DNA of 64,000 nt from assembly GCA_951213105.1 (NCBI GenBank), contig OX578142.1, forward strand, positions 3,798,649-3,862,648, given 5' to 3'. Shown here in pieces: positions 10,091 through 19,296 of this stretch (position 1 is its first letter; each line of letters begins with the position of its first letter). Source of the DNA: Amaurobius ferox. Taxonomy: Eukaryota > Arthropoda > Arachnida > Araneae > Amaurobiidae. Position numbers and translations under genes: made by a program. The notes beneath the pieces are model-generated. The model was not told where the DNA came from. It ran no database searches and saw only the letters and a program-made list of their open reading frames with translations.

Positions 10091-10173
10091 ACTTAATAGA
10101 GATTTGAATAGGAAGATAGATGAGTTCACATAACTTAATAGAGATTTAAATAGGAAGATAGATGAGTTCACAT
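10091..10173 (+). repeat. Two-copy 42-bp tandem repeat in the Gypsy 3' tract
   Basis: The unit starting ACTTAATAGAGATTTGAATA occurs at 10091-10132 and again at 10133-10173, with one G/A difference and one base less. It looks like a replication-slippage duplication. Confidence 0.9.
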
Positions 10174-10536
10174 CTTTTGAACAAGCAATTGAAGATTAAA
10201 AGATTTAATATTATTTTATATATCTGTGACAAGGATATGAAGTAGGCAGAGAAACATTTTCTTGATCTTTAACTTTATGGATGTGTGTTAGTACTTCAGG
10301 TGATTCTAAAATTGTTGTCCAAGAGGAAGTTCTTTTTTAGTGGTTAAAAGTGTATAAGATAAGTATAATTAATTTAGATACATAATTGATTAATTAGGAG
10401 TGGATATCAGGGAGAAGAAATTCCTTGATTTCCAGAAAAGTTTATTTTGGGTAGGAATTAAGAACAAATTCGTAGTAATTCGGAGGAAAGTTAGAAAGTA
10501 GGGATTTATTAAATGAAGTTATAGAAGGGAGTGTCG

Positions 10537-10618
10537 CTTTGTGGATTCTTTCCTGTCGAAAGGATACACAAAGATACCTACCAACATTTTTTCAAAACAC
10601 TTTAGTATTATACTAAAG
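10537..10618. repeat. Two consecutive hairpins in the Gypsy 3' tract
   Basis: Hairpin 1: arms CTTTGTGGATTCTTTC (10537-10552) and GAAAGGATACACAAAG (10558-10573), 14 of 16 pairing, 5-base loop. Hairpin 2: CTTTAGTAT and ATACTAAAG at 10600-10618 with a one-base centre. Both would form in the genomic RNA. Confidence 0.7.
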
Positions 10619-11960
10619 AAAATTTTTATTTTTGATACTGGGACAGAAGATGCCGGAATTCTGCCATACTTCTGCCGAGTGATCAAAACATTTAGGAGAA
10701 GTTGTTTTACTTCTTCCACTTTATGAGAATTAAATAAAGTTTGAAGAAATGTATATGAAAGAGTGAAGGTATAGTAGTGAAGTGTATTATAATTGAGAAG
10801 AGTATTGTGTAAGTATGATTATTGTATTGATAATGATATTGTATTGATAATGATTTTGTATTGATGATGGTTAGAGATAAATTGAAAAAGAATAGAGTAA
10901 AGAGGAACTAGAGGTTAGATAAAGATAGGGAGAATTCAGATAAGAGATCGGGAAACCTGGCAGAGAGGCAAACCTATAAATAAAAAAGGAATGGATGGGG
11001 AGAGGAGATTGAATGTAATATTTTTATTCTAATAGGAGTGTTTACTTACCCTTTGGCATTGATACTGGGAAAGGATATATCAATCCCAAGTGAGGATAAG
11101 CTGATGTTTCCACTGCCAGTGTTATTGGATTAAGAAAAAATATAAGAGAGTTAAGGAAAAGAGATAACGAATTAAGATGGTAATGTAGAATATAATGGGA
11201 AAAAGAAGGAGTACGAGGATTTAGAGAAAAGAGTTAGGAAGGCCTTAGGAGATATAAGTAAGAGGAAAGAGAAGGTACCATGTACATAGGGAAGTCAGAA
11301 TAAAATAAAGAGTTATACTTTGAAAATATAAATGTCAAGGTATGTGAGAGGTGGATGTACTAAGAAAAATCCTATATAATCTCATATAATTTTAGAATTG
11401 TTAGTGTGTTGATTATTTGAATTGTATGTAATTTCATGTATATTGATGAGTAATATAGAGATAGTAACTTAAAATTAATTAAGAAAATAGGTAGGGTCAC
11501 AGAATTAAGAGTTCTTGGAAAATTCTTGTTTATTTTATTTTATATTGAGTATATTATGGTCATATTAGAGATTAGGGTGTATCGATACAACAACATAACA
11601 ACATAAACATAAACACTGTGAGAAGAATGAATGGTGTATGAGAGTTCCCCTGATCAAGGAATTCTACATTTATGACACATATCATATTACATAAAAATAA
11701 AAGAAGATTTTGTGACAAATTAAAGGTTAAAATAAATAAATTTATTGGAATTCTACATTTATAAATTAAATAACAGATAGCATATTTACATAAGGATATA
11801 TTAAAATTGAGTGGATAAATGTACTTTAAGAAGATTGATGTAACAAGTTTGTAAGAGTTTATTTCTATATTATATTTTGGAGTGTGATTTTTGAAATGTA
11901 TTCAGAGTATTGTAGAGAGTATCATGTATGTAATGTATAGGTGGACCGAGACTTGAGACT

Positions 11961-11972
11961 GGAGGGGGGGGA
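11961..11972 (+). promoter_or_regulatory. Polypurine tract (plus-strand primer)
   Basis: GGAGGGGGGGGA lies two bases before the 3' LTR start, the standard position for the RNase H-resistant primer of plus-strand DNA synthesis. Confidence 0.85.
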
Positions 11973-11974
11973 TA

Positions 11975-12736
11975 TGATACATATTTCTCGATTTTAAACT
12001 TTTCTATATCAGAGAAGATTTTAGTTTATAAGACGTAGCCGACATTCTTGGCTCTTAACATTAATTGAAGTCCTTATCCAATTCGAGGAGCCATAAAAGT
12101 TAATGATAAACTGTGTTGAAGGAATGAAAAGCCTAAGCTATAAGCAATGGTAAGAGGTTAATACTCGAGAAACTCTTCATATCATGAAATTAGACCATAT
12201 AGGGGCAGTAATCACGTAAATATCAACGTGGGAACGGATATAAGTATCGGATAAGTATCTTGGTAATGAGAATGGCGACAGACTCGCTAGTTCGGTATAG
12301 AGTCAAGTGCATATAATGATGTAAACCATTCCACTATCAAGTCTCGGGAAACTAGATAAGTGTCCTCAGAAGTATATGTGGAGGAGATCACGAGTTTTGT
12401 AAGTGGTCTGATAATGAGACTATAAAAGAGCTGTGCAGAGCGTTTTGGAGCAGATTTGATTTGGATTTAGATTTAGATTGTGGTTCTGATTCATGTAGAG
12501 AGAACTCTATCTAGAAGAACGATTCTATGTTCCGATATTTGTGGAACTTATACCAGAAATCTTATGCCTGTAATCATGTAATGTTAAAATGCTTATGGAT
12601 CTCCATTACGGAGAATGTTGGATGTACGAGGGTGAAGTGACGGCGACTGTAAATAAAGAGCTTCTGAGGAAAGATGCCTCTTCATTTGACTTTTACACGG
12701 AGATCAGTTCATTTGTGGTGATCCAATATTATCACA
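11975..12736 (+). repeat. 3' LTR of the Gypsy element
   Basis: 762 bp, starting TGATAC and ending TATCACA, nearly identical to the 5' LTR (two substitutions). TATA box at 12421-12430 and AATAAA at 12652-12657. Confidence 0.95.
12652..12657 (+). terminator. Polyadenylation signal of the Gypsy transcript (3' LTR)
   Basis: AATAAA in GTAAATAAAGAG, about 85 bases before the end of the 3' LTR. It is the likely 3' processing signal for the full-length RNA. Confidence 0.6.
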
Positions 12737-12807
12737 TATATATATGAATATATAATATGAAAATCTAATGAAAGAATAGAGTTATATATAATTTGAGTTA
12801 CAGACAC

Positions 12808-12956
12808 GAAACTGGGCATGCAAATTGCAAAACTGGGCATGCAAATTGCGAAACTGGGCATGATAGAACAACGTTCTTCCAAGTTCCAAGTGTTATGCTA
12901 GTGCCAAATAGGATTATATTAGCAGAATGTCTTGACGAAACTGGGCATGCAAATTA
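12808..12956 (+). repeat. 21-bp repeat with ATGCAAAT octamers
   Basis: Units of the form ACTGGGCATGCAAATTGC start at 12808, 12829 and 12850 (the last cut short). A fourth, detached copy lies at 12937-12956. Each full unit contains ATGCAAAT. No gene is seen between the Gypsy and the Tc1 relic. Confidence 0.8.
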
Positions 12957-13125
12957 TTTCGTTTTAAGAGTTATGCAAATGATCAAACAGTCAACGCCAA
13001 TGACATTATAGGGCTCATGCAACGCGCATGAGAACGACGTATCGTGCAGCATTTATAAAAACCGAGGTTCTTACGGGCAATTGCAACTGGATTTTCTGCT
13101 TTAATACTGAAAATTGTGCACAAAG

Positions 13126-13660
13126 ATGCCTTTAAAATGTACTCGACAGCACTACGGACAATTGTCTGATTTTGAGAGAAGTTGCATCGTTGACCCAAGG
13201 GAAACTGGTTGGTCCAACAGACGTATCAGTCGCCATTTGGTCGGAGCGATTTGGTAGTGGCTCGGTGATGAAAACAGTGGATCAGAGAAGCCCTACATAA
13301 CCGTAGCAAAGGCTCAGAACACCCCAAATAGACAACTGCTCAAGAGGATCTTGCAGTCAGGAGAGGAGCCACGTCTACTTCAATGGCGTCGCTATTAGCC
13401 AATCGAAAAGATTTGACATCTCCATGCATCTTGTATCAATGTATATCATTCGAAGACGACTGGGTGAAGGTGGGATTAAGTGTCGACGTCCATTAACGCG
13501 TCTACCATTTACCCCTCAACGTAGGCAGAGCCGCCTGGATTGGTGTTTAACTCGGTTGGCCTAGACAATGTCCGATTAGAGGCATGTTTAGAGACGAATC
13601 CCACGTCTCTCTCAGTCCTGATGACTGCTGCATAAATGTGTGGATGATATCTGGACTTTT
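13126..13660 (+). pseudogene. Tc1-like transposase relic, N-terminal half
   Basis: ATG at 13126 opens with MPLKCTRQHYGQLSDFER, the usual beginning of Tc1-like transposases of arthropods, followed by a helix-turn-helix (GWSNRRISRHL). A stop falls at about 13252. Further on, in shifting frames, LPFTPQRRQSRLDWC (near 13502) and a decayed DESHVS-type segment (near 13595) mark the linker and the second catalytic Asp. The C-terminal third is missing. Many stops and indels show it is ancient. It lies within the hAT unit. Confidence 0.8.
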
Positions 13661-14734
13661 TTCATGATTATACGAGAAAGCTATTAAGAGCAAAGCATCT
13701 TAGATAGGCAAGAGCAGGAGGGGACTAATCCCCCTTAGAAACAAGATCACCATCACCTTACGAAAATTATTTCATTTCAATGACCTATCAAATGTTATTC
13801 TCATCTAAATTTACAGAGATTTAGAAAATGTAATGCTTTACATTTATTTCTACATACATATACATATATAATACAGCAATAATTTATAATAAACTAAATT
13901 TTTGACTTTATTTGTAATTTCCCTGCACACAAATAATATATAAGAAAAATATTGATGGGTTCGAAAACTGGAATTTTCGACATATTAATACACGTTTTGG
14001 GCATCCTTTAACCCAAATCAATTATTTTTAAAGGGATGTCTGTGCATATGTGAGTATAAAGTTAGAATGAATGGAATGAAGCGAATAAAATTTATGATTT
14101 TAAAGAGCAAAGAAAATTTAGAAAGTTGCAAATTTTCAAACTTCTTTTAAATCATAAAAAAAAAACATCCAAAAATATTAAATAAACAATCATGTTATAT
14201 GCAAGTTTTTAGCAGAAATCAAATGGAATTTACTTTAGACAGCATGAACCGTACTCGTGCTATTACACGTTTTTCGAATATATGGATAAAAAATGATGCA
14301 TAAAATTAATAAAAGAGTATTTATACGATATATATATATATATTATCGACATTCACATATATATAACGCGTTTCATTTACGAGAAAAAACAAGACAATTT
14401 TGTTTTGTTCAATAATACTATAAATTTCTGTTTACGTTAATTAATACACTGCTATTATTATTGTGAAATAAATTCTAGGACGTGGATATAAGCGTTTTTT
14501 TTTTTTTTTTACGTGAATAACATCTATGTTTAGGGTTTTTGTGGAGGGAAAACGAAGCGTTACGAAAAATGTAAACTCTTTGGGCGCTAATAATAATAAT
14601 TTCAATATTTAGAACTTTTTTCTAGAAAACAAAAAAGTATCTGTCCGAGCGAGAGTTTTTTTTTTATTCTGGTTTTCATTTTAAACTATAAAATATAGAT
14701 ACAAATAATTTAGCATAAAAATCTATATTTGTTA
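13661..14734. other. AT-rich spacer inside the hAT unit
   Basis: No gene seen. It contains homopolymer runs, a (TA)n tract near 14328-14345 and a 16-T run near 14497. Confidence 0.5.
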
Positions 14735-15290
14735 TTACAAAAAGCTTTTATAGTTCTCGAGTAATCGCCTTGCCAAATTGAAGAAGACTGAAAATTTTCC
14801 AATTTTCAAATTTGTTACATCTCAAAAATTAAAAGATCTAGCCTTGAACAAAGCATGAATTTGAAGCTCTTTGAAAGCCTGAAAGCCCTACAAGCATATA
14901 TAATCGGATTTTGGATCGAACTTTTTTTTAGAGGAGGGGGGGGGAGAAAAAACTTAAACTTTGAAACTTAAAAATGAGTTTTTTCCCATGTTTAAGACTT
15001 TCACTCGAAATATTTTCGAAAGTATAAAAGATCGATATAATTAAGTGACAAAAATATGTATGAGGAAATTTAGTTTCTAAATTTATATGTATATTTAAAA
15101 AAAGCTTTTATAGTTTTCAAGTAATCGTCTTTTGAAAGTTTGAAAGAAGTTTGAAAATTTGACATTTTTCAAGTTTGTAATCTTAAAAACTAGAAGTAAT
15201 AACTGTAAACAATAAACATGAATTTATTGCTCTTTAAAAATCCTATAATTGCATATAATTGGATTTTAGGTCACTTGCCTGGTTTTTGAA
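14735..15290 (+). repeat. Repeat family D, two tandem diverged copies
   Basis: About 14735-14935 and 15098-15290 share AAAAAGCTTTTATAGTT, a CAAGTTTGTAA-like block and CATATAATYGGATTTT at an offset near 363 bp. Related copies occur at 37790-37935 (minus), 38180-38345 (plus) and 52625-52960 (minus). Class unknown. Confidence 0.65.
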
Positions 15291-15351
15291 GTATAGTGGT
15301 TGTAATTTCGATATTTTAGCATATCAAAATTATAACCACTATACTTCAAAA
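15284..15351. repeat. 31-bp-arm inverted repeat (family D terminus)
   Basis: Left arm 15284-15314 starts TTTTGAAGTATAGTGGTTG. Right arm 15321-15351 is its reverse complement with two mismatches. The loop is six bases. The arm wording recurs at the ends of family D copies at 37800 and 52630, so this may be two copies joined end to end. Confidence 0.9.
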
Positions 15352-15775
15352 TCCAAGTTTTCCAAAGGGTGGAAAAGCTGTGATATTTGAAATGCAACGA
15401 TTGTTGCAACTCAGTTTGGTTACTTACTCTTTTGTGAAATATTGGTACACAACCACGAGATATTTTGTTTTGTTTTAAAAATAATTAGGAAGTTAGATGA
15501 ACATGGGGATTCTAAAGATGTTTAATGCATGGCGAGGTTTGAACAGAATAGGTGGAAATATACCTATTCAAGTACGTATTTATGTGCAGCAAGTTTATAG
15601 ATTAGCTAGAATATAAAATCTCGTCAGTAAGTTTAATTTTTATACCGCAAATCGAGTTAGTAAAATAATCGAATATATTAAAGTGGAGTCCATGGTTGGA
15701 GTTTTCAGATGAAATCGGGGCGAAAACTAAAAGCGCTAGCTATCTATAAATAGTTAGCGAGTAATTTGTATTGCT

Positions 15776-15966
15776 TTGCAAGCCTGTAAAAATGCTGTTG
15801 GGGACATTAATTCATTTATATTAGAGTGGCACAAAATTGGTTCAATTTTAAATTTTTTTTTTAATACGACCACAAAAGTCATTCTTACTACACCTAATTT
15901 CACTTTCAAATGGCTGCCCCTAATTCGGCCACCGTGGGCAATTGCCCACACCTTAAACCGGGCCTG
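15776..15966. other. Right subterminal region of the hAT element
   Basis: No credible gene: overlapping 65-codon frames occur on both strands. Reverse-complemented it reads CAGGCCCGGTTTAAGG, GGGCAATTGCCCAC, GGGGCAGCC, typical of hAT ends. GGGCAATTGCCC is a small palindrome. Confidence 0.6.
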
Positions 15967-15974
15967 CCGACGGT
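15967..15974 (+). repeat. hAT target-site duplication, right copy
   Basis: CCGACGGT, identical to 5079-5086. Reading continues in copia-A with AGCAGAATAGATGTTTAC, matching AGTAGAACCGATGTGTATTA of copia-B. Confidence 0.85.
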
Positions 15975-17759
15975 AGCAGAATAGATGTTTACTATTATGT
16001 TAAGGGGGACAGTAGAAAGAAATTAAGATCTTATAATGATATGAAGAAGTATTGTAGTAAAACTAAAATTTAATACGATCAAAACCTATTCAACTTCATA
16101 GAAAAGAAATCTAAAATAGGGTAAAAAAGAATTGGAAAACCAGAGGTTAACAATACTGAAATCTGTATTCCTAAAAGTTACAAAGCCATTCTTAAAACAC
16201 CCCAAATAAGCGAATGGAAAAACGCCATGACAGAAGAAATTGAAATTATGAAAGAAAGCGATGTCTGAGCATTAGTTCCCACACTTCCTTCAGAAAAAAT
16301 AATTGGATGTGGATGGTTTCACACATTAAAGCGAGATGAAAAAAGGGAAATTCAAAGGTTTAAAGCGAGACTGGTAGCACAAGAATATACCCAGATAAAG
16401 GGTGGAAAGTACGAAGAAGTTTTTAGTCTGGCTGTAAATTTCAGTTTAACAAGATTGTTTTTCACGATCTTTGTAAATATGCTAGGTTGAGTACATTTCC
16501 AATTAGAAGTAAAATGTGCTTACCTTTATGCAAAATTAAACTATAGGATCAACATGAAACAACCAGAGGGTTTTACAAAAAATGAAATACCAGAATTATG
16601 TATTTCCATTGAATAAAGCAATATATGGGCTACACCAAAGTGGAAGAGACTGGTTTATAGAATTGGATTCAATGTTTAAAGAACTTAAGTTTACGAAAGT
16701 AAAATGGTGCAATTGCTGTTATATATTCAATAATAATGTTTTTATATTAGTTTATGTAGATGATATGGTTTTATTTTCTAAATATCAGAAAGATATTGAC
16801 TTGGTAGTTTTGATGCTTAATGACAAATTCGATATAAAAATTTTGGGCAAAATAAAGAAATTACTCGGTGTAGAATTCCAGGAATCAGAAAATAAATTTC
16901 AAATCCACCAAAAACAATATATTGATAGAGTTTGTAGAATATTTAAAGAATTTAAGTACCCAATTATTTCATTACCGATAACCAAGGATCAAGTATTTAG
17001 CAAAATAGATTGTCCTGGGACAACTGATGAGTTAAATCAAATGAAAAATATTCCATATCAAAGTTTGATCGGATGCTTGAGTTTCATTTCCAGCAGGACA
17101 AGACCTGATTTAAGTTATGCTGCAAATTTATGTTCTCAGTTTCAAGACAACCCAGGAATGAAACATTGGGATGCATTACTAAAAGTAATGGGATAATTAG
17201 ACAAAAACTAGAAATTATGCTTTAAACTTGTCGAGTATCAAAGAACTTGGTTTAAACTGTTACTCAGACCCAGATTTTGCAGCTAACCGAGATGATCCGA
17301 GTATCTTTAGGTAGTATGATATGTTACATTGATAACTTTAGGTAGTATGATATGTTACATTGATAAAGTACCGATATCGAGGTGTACCTTCAAACACAAA
17401 TGTGTTAGTCTTTCCACTATGGAAGCAGAATAAGTGTCACTGTCTGAAGGCGCCAAAGAAATGGTATGGATGCAAAATATAATTGAGGAATGCTACCAGA
17501 TAGGGTTAAAAATTGACAAAAATAGATATATATAGTTTATTGTAATAACCAGGCAGCTATTAATTTTTCAAATTCCCCAATTGAAAATCATAAAACTAAA
17601 CACATTGATGTAAAATATCATTTCTTGAGAAATCTAGTTCTAAATGAGTCATTTAAAATTAAATTTGTACATACCAAAGACAATAATGCAGATTACTTTA
17701 CAAAACCTTAGACCAAAGACAGAGTTCTTAAGTTCTGCAATGAAGAATTTAAAGTGTAA
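15975..17759 (+). pseudogene. Copia-A pol fragment, right half (RT and RNase H)
   Basis: Starts with SRIDVYYYVKGD, the exact continuation of the left half. RT follows, with RFKARLVAQ near 16360, HFQLEVKCAYLYAKL near 16498 and the YVDD catalytic box at 16753-16764. RNase H shows decayed NQAAINFSNSPIENHKTKHID (near 17550) and ends FTKP-TKDRV-FCNEEFKV with a stop at 17757-17759. Damage includes CGA-to-TGA at 16266, TGG-to-TGA at about 16485, a CAA-to-TAA near 16071, a one-base shift near 16592 and later stops. The decay is heavier than in copia-B. No 3' LTR was recognised downstream. Confidence 0.88.
17305..17366 (+). repeat. 31-bp tandem duplication inside the copia-A RNase H region
   Basis: CTTTAGGTAGTATGATATG and its following bases occur back to back at 17305-17335 and 17336-17366. 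The copies are identical, so this is a recent slippage event in an old element. Confidence 0.9.
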
Positions 17760-18300
17760 TTGTTCTTTGATTTACTTGTAAAACTTTGTCATTATAAACT
17801 ACAAATTTTAATATTATTGTATAAATATATTATAATTTTTACTCCTACCTCAATGTACAAGGTAAATTGTCGTTTGAGTATGAAATGTGCCTATACAAGT
17901 GTTGTAATTTTACAATTTGCATTTTTTCACTTTTCACTTTTTCAACTGAGCAGATTAGTTGCTCTAGTATATTTAAAAGATTAGTGATTCGTCAATATTT
18001 CACATAAAAATATAGATATACAATTTTTTCACTTTCACAAAGCAATTTCTGCTGATGTGTTTCGAAATGTATGATTGGTGAAGATCGTTTTGGTGTTTAG
18101 CTTCAAATTTTAAGTATTTTGTTATATACTGTATTTGTATTGTAATACCAAAAGCTTATATTTTAAAATTTCCCTTAAGAATTTAAATATTGAAATGCTT
18201 ATACTAAAAGGTTTTTAAACTTAAACTTTGTAATTTCCAGGTTAATAATTAAATTTAAACTTAACTGAAATAACATGTTTATACATAAAACCTTTTAAAC
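17760..18300. other. AT-rich sequence after copia-A
   Basis: Expected place of the copia-A 3' LTR, but nothing matches the start of the copia-B LTR (TGTTGGAAATAATC). The 74-codon frame at 17760 has no recognisable features. Confidence 0.4.
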
Positions 18301-18600
18301 TTTAACTTTTGCTAACAACCAGTCTCTCCTGATCTCTCACCAATCGAACAGGTCTGGGACGTGATTGGACGTTGCTTGCATGGGCTGCCCCGCCGTGTTT
18401 AGAAGACAAACTCTGGCAAATGGCTGACAGGGATGGGCAGTCATTCCTCAGGACACCATCCGCACACACATTGACTCTGTACCCAGACGTGTTGCTGCCT
18501 GTATCGCCACCTGCAGAGGTTCTACAACCTACTGACCAAGCAGTGTTATCGCTCAGTGTATAGGTGTATCATGTTGCAATAAACATCACTTATTGTTGTC
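18301..18600 (+). pseudogene. Tc1-like transposase relic, C-terminal end
   Basis: SPDLSPIEQVWD (near 18325) is the DD34E final-Glu motif of Tc1-like transposases. It is followed across a frame change by a DTIRTHIDSVPRRVAACIATC-like tail (near 18460-18520). An AATAAA at 18579-18584 follows. The rest of the gene is absent. It cannot be the other half of the relic at 13126, because that one lies inside the hAT insertion while this one is outside copia-A. Confidence 0.8.
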
Positions 18601-19153
18601 TCTCTCTGTTTACCGATTTTCATCACTTTCTGCCCACTCCTGCTTAGTGTTTCATATTCACAGTCATGTAGTGTATATATAATCAGATAACATAAAAAAT
18701 GCAAATTTTGATGTCTTTGAAAAAATAAATACATATGAAAAAACCAGCCCACAGTTTTGTTTCAAACATCATTAGAAAGAATGTTCCTTGATGGTGCCAG
18801 GATAGAAACACTGTGATAATATTTTCATTCACTAAGGAACCAATTTATGTGAAAATGCTGAAACATAAAATAAATAAAAAAGTAATTGGAATAAAAAATA
18901 TGTGCTTTGCAAGGTGTACTTTCCCAGGTTTTTACATACCTATGTACCAAATTTCATGGCTGTATGACACTTACATTTTCCACTATAGAAACACACAGAA
19001 GTCTTTATTATATGGACAACCTTAATTAAGTAAAATTGTTGCTAAATCTATGTTTAAACAGCATTATGATAATAACTAATACAAAATGTTATCACAAGAT
19101 GAAAAGTTATACATCTATTATACACAAGTTTTTAGAACTAGGACAAAAAAATA
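18601..19153. other. AT-rich stretch, intron-like, with a retroelement-type tail
   Basis: About 18940-19022 reads TACCAAATTTCATGGCTGTA, then CCACTATAGAAACACACAGA and TTATTATATGGAC. A related tail occurs at 56710-56800, which suggests the 3' end of a LINE or SINE family. If the phosphatase exon is live, this is the start of its downstream intron. I found no next phosphatase exon here. Confidence 0.4.
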
Positions 19154-19159
19154 ACTTAC

Positions 19160-19294
19160 TTTTGACTTAGTGTTTATGACAGTAAACGCTCTTTTGGTAT
19201 AAAATGGAAGTTTCTCACTATTTTCAAAAGTCACTTTAATATAGTCACAAACTTTCTCTTCTTCTTCAGCAGGCCAGTACCTCTGACATTTTGT
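19160..19294 (-). CDS. Protein tyrosine phosphatase exon (host gene)
   Basis: On the minus strand a 135-bp block is bounded by a good acceptor (TTTTTCTTATTTAG before the exon) and a perfect GTAAGT donor (19154-19159 on the plus strand). It encodes 45 complete codons starting TKCQRYWPAEEEEKV and ending YTKRAFTVINTKSK. KCxxYWP is a conserved motif of the classical phosphotyrosine-specific phosphatase fold. The following DYIKVTF and R-x-F-T-V match the strands between that motif and the WPDHG loop. The enzyme removes phosphate from tyrosines. The catalytic HCxxGxxR exon is not in view, and neither is the preceding exon. Receptor or cytosolic type cannot be told. It is the only clearly host-derived coding segment here, and its introns must be large. 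Confidence 0.78.
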
Positions 19295-19296
19295 CT

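Larger units (their letters stand above)
9986..11960 (+). other. Long untranslated tract between Gypsy pol and the 3' LTR
   Basis: Almost 2 kb of purine-rich, A/T-rich sequence with no frame longer than about 66 codons on either strand, and no signal peptide or membrane segment that could mark an env. In so young an element this is unlikely to be a recently decayed gene. It may be a structural 3' UTR. It holds a tandem duplication (10091-10173) and two hairpins (10537-10618). Confidence 0.6.
5185..12736 (+). mobile_element. Ty3/Gypsy LTR retrotransposon, near-intact and recent
   Basis: The 7,552-bp element has two 762-bp LTRs, a short leader, gag, in-frame pol, a roughly 2-kb untranslated tract, a polypurine tract and the 3' LTR. 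LTRs start TG and end CA. Flanks are TA repeats on both sides, so the target duplication is probably TATA (5181-5184 and 12737-12740), though the repeat makes its length ambiguous. No canonical TGG-starting primer binding site follows the 5' LTR. No env is present. The two LTRs differ at only two positions, so insertion is recent. Confidence 0.95.
5087..15966. mobile_element. hAT-type DNA transposon, non-autonomous, carrying a nested Gypsy
   Basis: The left end reads CAGGGCCGGTTCAAGG. The right end, reverse-complemented, reads CAGGCCCGGTTTAAGG (14 of 16 matching). Both ends have a GGGGC(C/A)GCC subterminal block. The ends are flanked by a perfect 8-bp duplication, the hAT hallmark. Without the Gypsy and its 4-bp duplication the element would be about 3.3 kb. 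I see no hAT transposase in it, only microsatellite, AT-rich repeats and a Tc1 relic, so it was probably mobilised in trans. Confidence 0.8.

Noticed and set aside
10519..10726. Overlapping 61- and 66-codon frames as a small Gypsy gene
   Set aside because: The frames lie on opposite strands over the two hairpins, which explains why both strands stay open. No env-like feature is present.
12793..13198. Frames at 12793 and 12983 as proteins
   Set aside because: The first translates the 21-bp repeat, the second is the antisense of the Tc1 relic.
17760..18300. 3' LTR of copia-A
   Set aside because: No TG...CA repeat resembling the copia-B LTR or any upstream sequence could be found.
13126..18600. 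The two Tc1-like relics as halves of one split transposon
   Set aside because: The N-terminal relic lies inside the hAT insertion and the C-terminal relic lies outside copia-A, which contains the hAT. One insertion event cannot give this topology.
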